From the NCBI GenBank assembly GCA_021234155.1, contig JAJEKV010000073.1:5614001-5678000 (forward strand): a DNA stretch of 64,000 bases. The letters run 5' to 3'. Each line of letters begins with the position of its first letter. The first letter of the stretch is position 1. The stretch comes from Isoetes taiwanensis. Its lineage: Eukaryota > Streptophyta > Lycopodiopsida > Isoetales > Isoetaceae. The position numbers and the translations under genes were made by a program. The notes beneath the pieces were generated by a model that was not told where the DNA came from, searched no databases, and saw only the letters and a program-made list of their open reading frames with translations. Positions 1 to 12,135 of the stretch are shown here, one piece after another.

Positions 1-730
1 TCTCTTCTGGTTTGATGTCTTCTTTTGTTTTTCAATTTGGTTCTCAAATTTGACCAGTCCGTTGTTGCATACTATCCCATGGTTATGACTTATAAGGATC
101 TTGGACCTTTGTCTTTAATTAGTTTCATGTTGTTTTCTTGAACATTTGTCTACCATTCACAAGGTAAGCATGCACTTCTTATTGCCATTACCTTCTTAAC
201 AAGTTTATGATTCTATAGCTCCTGTTCGAACATGGAAAGGATGTGTAGTGTCAAAGCATGGCTATCCACATCAATTATTGATATCCAATGTAGTCTGGGT
301 TGAGTGGATCTAACAACGTATTGCTACATTCTTACAGAGCAGGAAGCTCATGGTTAATAAGGTTAAAGATAAGCATGGGCTGGAAGATTATGATTGCTTT
401 TCATGGTGCACTATGATCCCCAACACGATTTATGTAGTCCAAGGTTTTATGAGCTATTTATGCAGAAAACATGAATTGTGAATATTATAATTTTGTGCAG
501 AGATATGCAAAAGCCGCGAAGATTGGAACAAAAGGGATGCCAGCCACATGACCATGTTCTAAACCTGTAGAACATTTATCTCTACTGGTCATCTGCAGAT
601 GCTTAACCTTGCCGCTCTTTCTCCTGCCCAGATGGACATAACACACTTCCACCTATGTGATAAGGTATGTATTATAAGTTTGTTATGTTTGCTGGTTTAA
701 CCTTTACAGTAAATCTTTACTCTGAAAGAG

Positions 731-809
731 CATGTCACAATTAGACAACTACACCTTTCGAGAGGCCTTCATGTCACAATTAGACAGTTACATCTTTCGA
801 GAGGATTTG
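731..809. repeat. Tandem duplication, period about 39 bp
   Basis: CATGTCACAATTAGACA begins at 731 and again at 770. The rest of each unit, including TTTCGAGAGG, is also repeated with a few substitutions. Confidence 0.75.
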
Positions 810-1123
810 CCACCCATACGTTGTAGTCTACATAAAAAAATGTTGCACATTCTGGGTCTATTTCTCACTAGCATAGCATCGGGTATGCAGAAATAATGTT
901 TCTCTGCTTTCAAAAGATGGCTGATACACAGATCGTGGGTTCTTTTAATCTTTCTAGTTTAGCTACTTTTGCTAAATAGAGCTTTGACGTTGCAGCTGCT
1001 TCTTTCGTAGGCAGCCAACTTCAGGTCTACCAATGTTCTATTCAGAAGTTGCATCCTTTCATTATTATTCATTAAAATTATGCGACATTGTGCTTCTAGA
1101 TTATTTAGAAATTCTCAAGCTTT

Positions 1124-1402
1124 AAATTTTATTGTACTTGATAAAATTCTTAGTTGAGGCTTAAAATAGCTGTGTGCCAATATAATAAATTGTTAAGCGC
1201 CCAATACCTAAAAGCGGTTATGAGCAAATATGGTTTATCATGCACAATGGCGCCAGTACTGTAAATTTTTGTTGCACTTGATAAAATTGTTACCTGAGGC
1301 TTAAAATAGTTGTGTGCCAATATAATAAATTGTTAAGTGCCCGATACCTAAAAGCGGTTATGAGCAAATATGATTTATCATGCACAATGGTGCCAGTACT
1401 GT
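1124..1402. repeat. Tandem duplication, period 139 bp, two copies
   Basis: Unit 1 runs from about 1124 to 1262 and unit 2 from 1263 to 1402. Both contain ACTTGATAAAATT, GTGTGCCAATATAATAAATT, AAAAGCGGTTATGAGCAAAT and GCCAGTACTGTAAA. The copies differ at only a handful of positions, so the duplication is fairly recent. Confidence 0.85.
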
Positions 1403-2028
1403 AAAGATTCTCAACCTTCCTAGAATACCTCAACAATGTAAGTCAGAATTATCGCATGTAAACATCTCATAGTTTTATTGTTCATGTTCTCACAAGGTTT
1501 TGTCCAGCTTCAGAACAGGTGTGAACTAGACTTTTGTTGCAACTTGCAAGGATGCAACTCTGATGCATCAATAGTAGGTCATGATGCCCATATTTGACTT
1601 TCTCATTCAATAATGAAGTGTTTTGAAATGGGTTGTGTTTTTATGTATGTTCAGCTGAATTACTTGGCCATTTGCCTTCTGAATTTAGGCCACGGAGCAA
1701 CCACATAGGTAAAAAGCAATAATGCATTATAGATTTTCAAATACAGTGCATGTGTTATCCCTTTGCAATTTAAATGTCTTTTATACTCCAATGTTGGAAT
1801 ATGTAGATCAAAGTTTAGTGCATGTAGTATAATTTGTGATAGCACTCATGCGCATGGCTTCTCATTTTGCAGGTGGATTGAATACCTAAAGTGTGGCTTC
1901 CATTAATAAGCACATGGCAAATACCAATAATTGCCGACTTACAATTGATAAATTTGAGTATAAATGCACTCATGCTGATATGCAAAGAATGCACATGCTG
2001 ATATGCAAAGTTTAGCAAGGACCTCTTA

Positions 2029-2055
2029 CCAATAAATAAGATCTTATCAATAAAT
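2029..2055. repeat. Left target-site duplication of the LINE (27 bp)
   Basis: Begins CCAATAAATAAG and ends ATCAATAAAT. It is identical over 27 bp to 7871-7897, and defines the 5' end of the LINE at 2056. Confidence 0.95.
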
Positions 2056-2228
2056 CAGACATCTTCCCTTACCCTTCCAGCACCCCTCCAGCGCCCATCC
2101 AGGTACCGGCTTGGTAAGTGATTTGCTTTGATCCGCTTGTTTCTGCAATCGGCCTGTCTTTGGATTTGCTTTGCCTTGCCTACAGCCCCTTGCATAGAGC
2201 TCCCTTGATTTGCCCCTTTCTGGCTTTC

Positions 2229-2571
2229 TCTCTCTAGGGTTTACAATCTCTCTCTAGCCCCTAAACCCCCAAACCCCTAAAAGATGCTCTGACCTACGTT
2301 TTTGGTCCCCAAATTGGATTCTGAGCACAATTTTGACAGCCAGAGACCCCACTATTCTCTCTCTAGGGTTTGCAGTTTCTCTCTAGCCCCAAAACCCTCA
2401 AACCCCTAAAAGATGCTCTGACATACGTTTTTGGTCCCCAAATTGGATTCTGAGTGCACTTTTGACAGCCAGAGACCCTTTAGCCACAAAACCCCCAAAC
2501 CGCTAAAAGGTGACATTTTTGGTCCCCAAATTGGATTCTGAGCGCAATTTTGTATGCCAGAGACCCCACTG
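2229..2571 (+). repeat. LINE 5' region tandem monomers, about 120 bp, 2.7 copies
   Basis: Three successive units share TCTCTAGGGTTT, ACCCCTAAAAGATGCTCTGA, TTTTTGGTCCCCAAATTGGA and GCCAGAGACCC. The third unit (about 2481-2571) is shorter. The position upstream of ORF1 resembles the repeated promoter monomers known from some mammalian L1 elements; a promoter role here is inference. Confidence 0.8.
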
Positions 2572-3188
2572 CCTTTGGAAGTCAGCGCACATAATAATGT
2601 TGAGCTAGGCTCCAACATTTGCCTGACGTTGCCATAGCCCAACCAACTGTCTCTTGGCCTTGCCTAGCATGGCCACAGCCCTGCCATAGCCTGCCTAGCC
2701 CTGCCAGACCTGACAAGCCCCTGCCATAGCCTAAACCTTGCTTGACGTGCCATACCCCCGGTCCATGGCCCGCGAGCAGCCAGTGTCCTGACTCACCCCT
2801 AGCGGGTGAGCTTCCATAGACCACAAAGACCCCACCTCGGCAAACCCCAAAGACAACCCCGCCGACCTCCCCAAGCCGAGCCTGCCTGGGAAAACCAAGC
2901 AGGGCCACCAAGGAAGCGGCCCCGTGCAGACACAGTGGGCAAGGGAGAGACATCCTCCATGAAGAAGGAGGCCCGGGCCAAGGCCCACACAGTCAGGCCG
3001 GCTCGGCAGCCGGAAGTTGGCTGCTCAGGACCCACAGGGCCCCCTCCATTGGCAGAACCTTGGGCCGCCATCCAAGCCGGGTTGAGGTTAACAGCACCGC
3101 ATTGCGGGCCTGGAGATGAGATGGAGTCCGCAACATCCCACGCGGTTGCAATGCATGCTGATGATAGCGAAACAACAGATCACCGAAG

Positions 3189-4165
3189 TTGGAGACCCAA
3201 GCACACCGTTGGACGACAAAGATCCGCTTGGTGCACTCGAGAGACAAAGAAGGCCGGCAGGTGCTCACGCATTACGCAAAGCTCGCATGGATACCCCGAC
3301 GCCGCGAGACAGACAGGGACCGCGCGAGCGCCGAGACACTTGCAATCACGCCTCAACTCGCGATCGAGGTTGATGAGGCCAATGCCATGGCACGGCACGC
3401 CACGTGCCACACCCGCTTGGAAGTTGAGGAGGCTACCGCGCAAGACGAGAGGTTGCATGCCGCCTTGGAGGTTAACGAGGCAAAGATCGAAGCCTTTCGA
3501 GAAGGATTTGGCACGGACCGAAATGCAAAGAAGGCAAGGGCCTCCGTGCGCAGGCGCGATGAACAATGGCGCATCAAGACGCTGGAGATGGCAAGACAGA
3601 CCAAGCCTTGCAAGAGCCGAGCCCGCACTCCGAGAACGTAAGCCGCAGCACATGACACACCAAGATCGCAAGCCCAACAACCCGTAAGACGCCAATCGGG
3701 TCACCGGGTCAACCCAACGCCGGGTAGCCGCAGCCCCGCCTGCCGCACCATCATCACGCCGCGTCCGCCACCGTGCCGAGTGGGCCAGTGCCCTCACCGA
3801 CGCCGAAGCCCGCGGAGCGCAGGCGACGGAGCCACAATCTAGTAGTTCGGGGCCTGCCGGAAGAGCTGGGAGAGAATCTCACCCGAAAGATACACACACA
3901 GATCCTTGGGCGCATGACGTTTCCTGGTCCAGGACCTGTTCAGGTTACGCGACCAGCCCGGTGTGGGGTCCAGCGCCCAGGCCACAGCCGAGTCGTGGTG
4001 TTCACGGTTGCGGATGCACGAGTTCGAGAGGCCATACTGCGATAGGGCAAGTTACTAAAGGGCACATCTCTGTATGTGAGCCGGGATCTTACTCCAGTGC
4101 AACAGGAGGCACGCAGGAGGGAGTTCGCCAGGGTCAGGGACGCCCGCAGTCGACCAAATGCTGCA
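3189..4165 (+). pseudogene. LINE ORF1 remnant (coiled coil, then RNA-binding-like region)
   Basis: ORF1 of a LINE normally encodes a nucleic-acid-binding chaperone that coats the element RNA. Frame 3189-3641 encodes an acidic/basic heptad-like repeat (RLEVEEATAQDERLHAALEV region), plausibly a coiled coil. After a frame change, 3773-4165 encodes HNLVVRGLPEEL, then RVVVFTVADARVREAILR and LLKGTSLYVSRDLTPVQQ. This is the arrangement seen in L1-type ORF1 proteins with an RRM-like fold and basic C-terminal domain. A TAG at 4043-4045 interrupts the frame between AILR and GKLLKGT. An overlapping Pro/Arg-rich frame (2806-3687) is probably only GC-rich background or the N-terminal part. Family assignment rests on motif shape. 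Confidence 0.6.
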
Positions 4166-4382
4166 GCTATGCACCTTTCGACCAAATGCTACCCTGGCGC
4201 CTCCGCTCACCCTCGATCCTCTGCAATGCCGCGCATAACTTCGATTCGCTCCCGCCACCAAATGCGCCCTTTGCCTCAAACCTACCGCTTGTCCGAAGTC
4301 TGCCCCCGCAACTCATTCTGCTCCTGCTGCTGGTCCATCCGTGACACACACTACACAAGCATCTCCGACCGCTCAATAGGAA

Positions 4383-7300
4383 TTGTGCCTCTGGGTGGTG
4401 GTCTGGAACTGTCGGGGTTTCCCGTGGCAGAAGGGCGATAGCCTCAATTCAGTAGCTATGGACATGGACCTCATCTTCCTCATGGAGACATGGGAATACC
4501 CAGGCCACAGGCTGCCCGATCTGCCAGGGTACCAGCATTTTTCAGTGTTCAATGGTTGTACAGGGAGACGTGGGCACGGTGGGGTTGCCTGCTACTACCG
4601 GGTAGCCTTGGCACATTTGCTTTCCCTCCAGAAGATCGACAGACATAACCGCTACTTGTGGATCCGAGTGCACCACCCTGGCGGAGATCCTCTCTTCCTA
4701 GCTGCTTGCTACTTTCCCCATGCAGAGAGTCCCTTCTATCACAGCCACCCGAGGTGGGCGGGGATGGACCCGTATGTCGATCTATATGATGACATCTGGC
4801 GGCCTTTCAGCGGATGGGCAGAGTCATGCTCCTTGGAGACCAATGCGCGGACAGGGGTGGAACAGGCCATGCGGCTGAACCCCTCGTGGATGACGTGCTA
4901 TAGTTGCGTCCCGCAGAGGCAGCTTGCACACGACACTCAGATGACAGTCATGTCACCCGCTTTGGTAGACAATTGCTCCTGATGTGTGGTATCTTTGACC
5001 TGCTCATATGCAATGGCCTATCACAATGGCCCTCTTCCCACGGGTACACTTGCAGACAGGACAATCACGGGAACCAGTGTCGTGGATTATGTCATAGTGG
5101 CTGCGCAGGATGTACACCTTGTCAGCCATTTTCACGTCGGCACGGACAGTCGGACGAGGAGGCCGACTCAGATCACCTCCCACTCTATGTGAAGCTGGCC
5201 TGGCCAGCCGCTATGGCCTCCTCAGTAACAGTACCTTGCTGACCTCGGTTGCACTTGGATTATGAGCAGGCAGAGGGTTACGCTGACATGCTCGTAGAAG
5301 CTCTCCCGACAGTTCTGCGGGCCCACACGCTGGAGCAGCAAACCGATCAGCTGGTTGAGCTCCTCAGAACAGGGGCAGACAAGTGCTTTGGGAGACCTCC
5401 CCCACGCCAGAGATCAGAGGCCGCAACCTTCCCACATAACAGATGGTTTGATGCTGAGTGTAAGGAACACAAACGTGCACTCCGTCTCATCGTGGATCAG
5501 GACACGCGAGCTCAGGCCACCAGCCATTACCGTGCCTTCCTCAAGGAAACAAAGGCAAGGTACCTGGCAAGGCACCAAGGTGAAATGTTCGCCCCTCGGA
5601 TGGACGCTTTCACCCGAGAACTTTCCTGGCGCAGGGGTACTTTCAGCCAAAGCACCGCCTAAACAATTAACACCACGGCGGTGCAATGGGAGCAAAGCGA
5701 CTGCAATGCATGCCTTTATGATCCCCCGGTGAACACCTTAACAGATGTGCCCCCGCGAATATGGCCCACCGCCGGTGATCACGTAAGAAGATGTCGAAGA
5801 GGGGCTGCAGCCGGGCTAATGGGAAGGCAAAGCAGACTTGGACGGCCCGCAAGCCGAGTTGCTCAAGTGGGCGGGGACCCATGGTGCCCGCCCTGCTGCG
5901 ACCGTTTAACGAGCGGGCGCAAGAGGGTTTTCCCGGCCATGGACCACAAGCGGGTTGTTCCGATCTACAAAGGCGGGGACCGACAATTGCCCGACCACCA
6001 CCAACCATCATGGTCACCAAGGTGTTTGCCAAGCCGCGTGCGAGCATTCTCGAACAGGAGTAAACCGATGGGCGAGGCGAAAAGTCGGGGCACTTACCCG
6101 TGCAAAGCTTCCCGGCCAGACATTCGACCATTGATCACATCTTCACACTCGGGGCCACGGTCGGGGACAAAGAGAACTGCCGGGAGGACCTGCATTGTTG
6201 TCTTGTGGACTTTGCAAAAAAATCGCTTTAAATACTGATTCCCGGAAAAAGTTGTGGGCTTTTAGATTTCACCATCCGGGGCTCCCTATGGATCTGCAGA
6301 ATGCAGTGTACAGACTGTACGAGAGCTGCACATGCCGCATGCAACCGGAAGGACAGTCATTTGCCAGTAGCATTGGAGTTAGGCAAGGTTGTCCTCTCTC
6401 ACCCACACTCTTTGGACTTTACATTGATCAGTTGGAAGCCTGGCTTGCCAATGGGGGGGACGGTATACAACTCTTGCACCAGGTCATCCGGCAGCTCATC
6501 TATGCGGATGATGTGGACCTCTTGGCCCATACACCAGAGGGCATGCAGGCACACCTAGATGCCCTGGACACATTCTCGCCAGCGGCGGACATGCGTGTCA
6601 ACCCGCCAAGACTAAGGTGGTCCTCATATCCTCCTCACGCCATCCAACACCTCCGGCGCCACTTATCGAGGCGGATGGTAGAGGTCACACCCAGCTACAA
6701 GTACCTGGGGGTGGAATTTCCGTCCTCAATGTATTGGGATGCATCCATTCGCCTTCGGGTGACTGCAGGTTGGAAGGCGCCAGACGCAATGCAAAACAAT
6801 AGTCACGCAGTGGCGAGTCAGATGACCGGGGCCACCAAATACATTTGTTCCGGCACCGGTGGAGCCGGTTCTTACAGATGGGGTCGAGGTGTGGGGCCCA
6901 AGTGGTGTCTTTGGCGACTTGAAACGACTTAGAGCAGGTCCAGAAGGCATTTTTGACGTGGGCACTTGAGTTTCATATCAGATCTTGTTGCAGGAGACAG
7001 GATTCATGCCCTACAGCATGCGGCCCTCGATAGACACATTGTTTATTTCTAGAAGGTGGCTAGCATGGGTGACACTCGGCTCCCGCACTTGGCTTACACT
7101 GTGGTGATGAGCCCGCAACGACTCAGGGTTTGTTGGAAGGACAAGAGAGCCCAGTGGCTAGTGCGCTGGAACGTAGACGCACATAGGTGCGTCCAGGTGC
7201 ACACAGACGCCGGCCGGGATAGGCTGAGGGGGTACTTGGACTCTTGTTTCCTGGGGAAGCTCTGGGACCACCATGCTCTGGAACAGGTAAATATGGCACA

Positions 7301-7589
7301 CTACAAACAGCACATAAACCCCACCCTGGTTCGAGGCCCACAGCTCTACCTGCGTTCCCAGTTGCCCATGAAGAAGTGCAGGATCATCGCGTCCATTCGA
7401 ACAGGGGCCCACCATCTTCGACTTGAGACGGGTCGGTGGGTTGGAGAGCCGCACCAGGACAGGCTTTGTCAGTGTTGCCCGCTGGGGGTTGTTGAGGATG
7501 AAAGCCATGCCTTCCAGAGCTGTCCAGCCTATAGTCAGATTCGGGCTCGCTACATTCTCTTGGTGCGACCTGGTCTGCCCTTGCACTAG
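4383..7589 (+). pseudogene. LINE ORF2 remnant: endonuclease, reverse transcriptase, CCHC knuckle
   Basis: ORF2 nicks the target DNA and copies the element RNA there. The APE-type endonuclease begins at about 4398 (WNCRGF, then LMETW with the catalytic-type Glu, GRRGHGGVACYYR, LAACYFPHAES). It continues in shifted frames as TITGTSVVDYVIVA (about 5065) and SDHLPLYVKL (about 5170). A linker with WFDAECKEHKRAL is at 5249-5662. RT is clear at 6195-6932: GVRQGCPLSPTLF and the catalytic YADDVDLLA. The C-terminus (7056-7589) has HHLRLETGRW followed by CQCCPLG...ESHAFQSCP, a CCHC knuckle typical of L1-type ORF2. At least four frame changes and several stops make it dead. The 5700-6200 stretch is the most degraded. 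Confidence 0.88.
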
Positions 7590-7850
7590 CTACTCAGTAC
7601 GCCGTCAGTTCGATCCCTTAGCTCCTACCTCCAGGAGGTTTTGGATCTGCGGACTCACCTCTGCCCCCGGGCGCCTACCTGAGGTGCCGAGAATTCATGT
7701 GTATATGTATATTTGTACAGCTGCCAGTATGCTTATTGCTGCGACGGTTTTTTCCTCCTAAGGGGGGGTTTTTTAATCCGGGAAGCAACGGGCTTGCTGC
7801 ACCCGTGTAATTTGGGTCCCATAGACCGATTGGCCTCCGCAGACGATAAA

Positions 7851-7870
7851 AGAACCTTCCTTCCTTCCTT
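7851..7870 (+). repeat. LINE 3' tail, (TTCC)n microsatellite
   Basis: The element ends GACGATAAAAGAA followed by four to five TTCC units rather than poly(A). The 27-bp duplication starts immediately after. The pre-tail sequence GGCCTCCGCAGACG recurs near 52.1 kb, and in diverged form near 42.96 kb. Confidence 0.85.
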
Positions 7871-7897
7871 CCAATAAATAAGATCTTATCAATAAAT
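7871..7897. repeat. Right target-site duplication of the LINE (27 bp)
   Basis: Perfect copy of 2029-2055, directly after the TTCC tail. No mismatches, so the insertion is probably young relative to neutral decay. Confidence 0.95.
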
Positions 7898-8074
7898 AAG
7901 TTGTTATGCAAAGATATTTAGACATTGAACGTGCACAACATTTTGTCTAAAATTGCAATACTGAATTATGCTTATGACTGTCAGGTCTCGCTATGCTTCT
8001 CATTTCGCTTTGCATCGTCATTAATGTGTGAATAGATCGAATATTCAGGAAAATCTCAAAAGCTTTTAATATTT

Positions 8075-8193
8075 GGAACTAGAGGCCTTTTTTGCATTTG
8101 ATGTGTAGTCTTAAGAATCAATACTCTACTATCTTGCTCAACAAATGGAATTAGAGACCATTTTTGCATTTGATGTGCAGTCTTAACAATCAA
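8075..8193. repeat. Tandem duplication, period about 72 bp
   Basis: GGAACTAGAG...TTTGCATTTGATGTG...GTCTTAAGAATCAA at 8075-8120 is repeated as GGAATTAGAG...GTCTTAACAATCAA at 8147-8193. Confidence 0.7.
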
Positions 8194-8654
8194 ACTAGCG
8201 ATGTTCTTATATATAATGCCAATAAAACATATGCTCCATATTACAACCAAATGCGTATTTCACTTAATATGCCCACATTAACTAAATACAAAATTCAAAC
8301 CCTTTAAGGCAAAATTCAAACCCTTTTAACTTGCCTTAAAGTTTTACATGACAACAATTAGAGCAAAGAGTGTAATGGTAACCTTTATCTATATCAACCT
8401 TGAATTATATATGAAATCTCATCCATCATTTTGCATACGACCAACAAATAAACTAAACAAATGCTTCTTTGGGTATTTTTATATCCTTGCCTATTAACAT
8501 GTAGCTAGAGCCCATCCATAGGACAATATTGCAAAAATCACAACATACAAATTTGCAGGGCATGAATGGTATTCATGTCCTTTTATACGTGACGTAGCAA
8601 GTCATTTAGTCATAGCTATATAGGACTACTTTGTTAGAGAGGTCGTGCCAAATG

Positions 8655-8768
8655 AATGTCAACTTAAATTTTAAATTTCACTATACAAAGCCAAATCGTG
8701 TCTCTAAAAGGTATTAGGTAGTAAATGTCAACTTAAAGTTTAAAGTTCACTATACAAAGCCAAATCAT
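8655..8768. repeat. Tandem duplication, period 69 bp
   Basis: AATGTCAACTTAAA...TTCACTATACAAAGCCAAATC begins at 8655 and at 8724 with few mismatches. Confidence 0.7.
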
Positions 8769-11151
8769 CTCTGGCGACTTCCTACTTCAACCACATCATA
8801 TACCTGTCAATATCTAATTTCTTCCGCGTTAACTTATATTCGCACCTATGCCCCCCAACGCCGGGCACCCGTTACTAGTTCTATCTCAGATCTTAAATCA
8901 TCTCCCTTTTACAAAATAATGATAGCTTAATGAAGCTGCTTGCAATGCGTTGTTATGCCTTGGCCTAGTTTGAGAATCTCTCTTTAACATGATGCAGCAA
9001 GAATTTATTTTTGGACTTTTAAAGACTTAGGTATATTTGTTAATGCAATCTACTCTTCATGAGATCAATGGCGTTGATATGTGAATGATGCTCAAGATTT
9101 AAAAGACAAAGCTCTTACTTGACAAAGAGTCTACAATAACTTATATGTGGCCAAGGACAAACATATATTGAAGGGAAATGTGTCAAAGATAAAGTGAGAA
9201 CACTCTTTCCATGGTATAATTTATAAACAGAAAAATGCTTCAAAATAGCAGCATGTTGATTTTATTAGCTAATACATATGAACTTTAAAGTAGCAAAATG
9301 TATAGCTGCCCTACTTGATTTCCTGCATGCAAGCTTGTCTTAGTAAATCTAATCTAGATGGCATTGCTACAAGAATATTCATTGTCCATTACCACCTATA
9401 TAATGATTTAATCTCTAGAGAGCAGCATATTGTGTAGATGGTTGGTAGCGATGTGTTGTAGATATTTCAGCCAGGCTGCTCTCAAGTTTACACAGATCAC
9501 AATATTATGATAAGATGACTTCTTAGTCCCATATATAAGAACACCTTGAACCTTACCAAAGCGAACTCGCAAACTAGTTCAAACAAAGGGTGAATATTGC
9601 TAACTATAAATACAAGTTTGCTATAAATGGAGAACCCACACTCGAAGAAGACCTTGCTGCACAGAAGACATGATATTAGGTCCGAGCTCACTTGTTTTTG
9701 GTTAATGACACGATGAACATCACTTAATCTAAATAGATTATCAATTGAGATGTACTCAAACCCAAAGCAATCTCACATGGTATGTGGCTAGTATAGTAAA
9801 ATTGCAATTAGAAAGGAATCTTTTTACTGGTGTCAGGACAAACTTTCAACCATCTACACGTAAGATGATCCATTCAAATACCGATGTAGTCACACCTTAA
9901 TACTGTAGGGTCGCCAAATTAACTACTATTAGGATTCCAGATAATTCATCAAAATTTGAAGAAGTGCAATCTCGAGGAAGACGCTGCTCTGTTAAGGCTG
10001 GTAGAGAAGCACAGAGCTAGAATGGACCTGTAAAGAAGACATGTAATGCGACAATGCAATCTTGGACATAATAATTTATATAAAAAGATCCAGTTTGGAA
10101 TATCTATCTCTTTTATAGGATTTTTGTGCTTACATAACTTCTTTCAGGTAGGACTTGAAAATTGGATTCTAGTCCAATGTCTTGGTCTAGGTTTTGAGCA
10201 ATAAGGCCAATTGATTTACCCACTTATTTCAATTTATAATTAATAGATAGATGTTAGGCTTTGACAATAAAAATTGGGTTGTGACAATACATGTGCAACA
10301 TAAACCCATGCCTAACGTTCCAAAAGCCTCCATAGCCTGGCCTTGAAGTGGTAAGTAAAATATGTCCTATGCCTTCTACATCATGAATCTATCGCCAAGC
10401 TGCCACATAAATTCAAAGGAGCATATTATAATGTAGATTTAAAGCATTTAATCCAAAAAACAATAGACAATAGTAGAAACTTGAAGATCACCTTAGCTCC
10501 AAAATCGTTGTATTCCAAATGGTCAGCCCCACTATATCCGATGGTATCTCCAAAATTGGAAAATGACTTGTTCCTGCTCCAGAAACAAAGATATTTTTAT
10601 TTATATACATGGTTGCAAGAAATCACTCTGTCACAAAGCACCATCTCAAATGAAATTGCAGATTACACGATAACATATCCAAATTAAATGCAGACACAAA
10701 TCAACATAGCAATAAATGAGAAAATCAAAACATGAAAGGAAAGAAAAACCAAGATTGCTCTTCCACTTACCTCGAAAATGTACTGGATCAAACAACAAAG
10801 CACCAAATAGAATTGAAGGGGAAAAGAAGAGAACTTTATTGAAAAGCATGCATAACCCCAGATTGTATATGTGCCCTGGTATCAGAAGGAAAATGATGGA
10901 CAAAAAGAAAGCAAATTTCAACCTACCCTAGTTGAAGATGAAGAGGCTCTGCCCTTGGAATGCAAAAGAAGGGCGAGGTTGAAACATCATCAACATGTGG
11001 CAAAAGGAATGATTTAAGAAGCCAACCTGAAACAATTTTGGCAATCATGGCATGCTGATTATCTGCTTTGAAAGATTTTCCTTCTCTTCTCTAAGGCTGA
11101 TAAGTTTACCATCTATCTTTGGAGACATCTCTAAAATATATTTAGGATCTG

Positions 11152-11156
11152 GCTAT
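11152..11156. repeat. Left target-site duplication of element C (GCTAT)
   Basis: GCTAT directly before TGTGACG; the matching copy is at 46967-46971, 35.8 kb away. Confidence 0.85.
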
Positions 11157-12135
11157 TGTGACGTTCCACGTATTCATATGCCCTTTTGGGTATAAATACA
11201 TGACACATCAGTATGAATAATTAATGCACATCATTAATTATTAAGGTGGAAACATAACCCTAAACCCTAATTCGAATGGAAATTGGTGGAGGAGGAGCTG
11301 CTGCTCACCTTGGGTTCCAGCCAGAAGGATGGAGAACCAGAGAGATAGCTATGATACCAGTTATTTTATCGTAGTTTGTATTCTTCTAACCCTTGTTTCA
11401 GTAGATGGATGATTAGATTCTATTCTATGATCTATTTATGATGATGATGATGATGGATGTTTGTATCTGATTCTGTTCCTCTTGTGTTCTATTGGATTAA
11501 GGGGGGGCAGAGACCTAAAGGCTATCTAGATTTAGTGATGCTCCTAGCTATAACCCTTAAATCCCATTAAATGCGGCCAGTGCACAAGAGCCCACCTGAC
11601 TGTGGATGCTATGATGTGATTCAGCCCCAGATAACGAGTATGATGGTGAATCGGGGGTGGGGTCTTGCCTAGCGCGGCTACAGGACTCCTACAGTGTGCT
11701 AGGCTTATAACCGGTCACGGAGAGGGCCGGGTATAGGTCTAACACTTCCTGGGTCGCAGGTGTCGAGCCAATACGATTGGGCGCCCTGGGCTCGAACGGG
11801 CAGGTGAGCCAGCCTTTAGATTTAGGGGAGTAAGTCGGGTATGAACGCAGGGGTCACTGAGGGGGCACGTATTCTCTAGCACACCCAGGGATCCATCATG
11901 CCCGGGGAGGGGACGCCTCTCCGACCTGCCTCATCGGACCGGTGAGATGTAACCCGGAGTAGTTCCATAGGGTGATTCCATGGGATTGCGTCTCTGGAAG
12001 GCTACAATCACGCCATAGCATGTTCCAGCCTATCTGCAAAGTGTGCACAGGAGGGGCAGATGGAGGGGACTACCCTAGCCATTGTTCTATGCCAGCCAAC
12101 GTCATTTTTATGATTCCGTCTGTTGTTATCTGGAG
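11157..12135 (+). repeat. Element C 5' LTR, first part (split by element A)
   Basis: Corresponds to 45473 to about 46605 of the 3' LTR. Relative to that copy it lacks an internal block of about 150 bp (45596-45748, between AATTCGAAT and GGAAATTGGTGG). Element A entered at TGGAG (12131-12135), and the LTR resumes at 30562. Confidence 0.88.
12131..12135. repeat. Left target-site duplication of element A (TGGAG)
   Basis: TGGAG is repeated at 30557-30561. Removing element A restores the LTR of element C, which reads TCTGGAGGCC in the intact copy near 46.6 kb. Confidence 0.92.

Larger units (their letters stand above)
1..2028. other. Gene-free flank left of the LINE
   Basis: I see no convincing gene here. 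Open frames are short and lack recognisable domains or splice structure. The stretch is AT-rich and holds two short tandem duplications, listed separately. It could be intergenic DNA or a long intron of a gene outside the window. Confidence 0.5.
2056..7870 (+). mobile_element. Full-length but inactive LINE (non-LTR retrotransposon)
   Basis: This 5.8-kb insertion is much more GC-rich than its surroundings. It has all parts of a LINE in order: a repeat-bearing 5' region (2229-2571), ORF1 remnants, an ORF2 with APE-type endonuclease, reverse transcriptase and a C-terminal CCHC knuckle, and a 3' TTCC microsatellite tail. A perfect 27-bp direct repeat (2029-2055 and 7871-7897) flanks it, as expected for target-primed reverse transcription. 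Both ORFs carry stops and frameshifts, so this copy cannot move by itself. The domain set fits the L1 superfamily broadly; the clade is not determined. Related 3' ends occur near 42.9 kb and 52.1 kb. Confidence 0.92.
7898..11156. other. Gene-free stretch between the LINE and element C
   Basis: AT-rich sequence without a convincing exon, RNA gene or transposon terminus. The short frames at 10481-10931 have no recognisable domain. Two local tandem duplications are listed separately. This is the left flank of element C, ending in the GCTAT target-site duplicate at 11152-11156. Confidence 0.5.

Noticed and set aside
1124-1402. CRISPR-like or RNA-gene array
   Set aside because: Only two long direct copies without spacers in a plant nuclear context. 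An ordinary tandem duplication.
2582-3797. Long minus-strand frames over the LINE ORF1 region
   Set aside because: They arise from high GC content opposite the plus-strand ORF1 and have no domain. The element is clearly plus-oriented.
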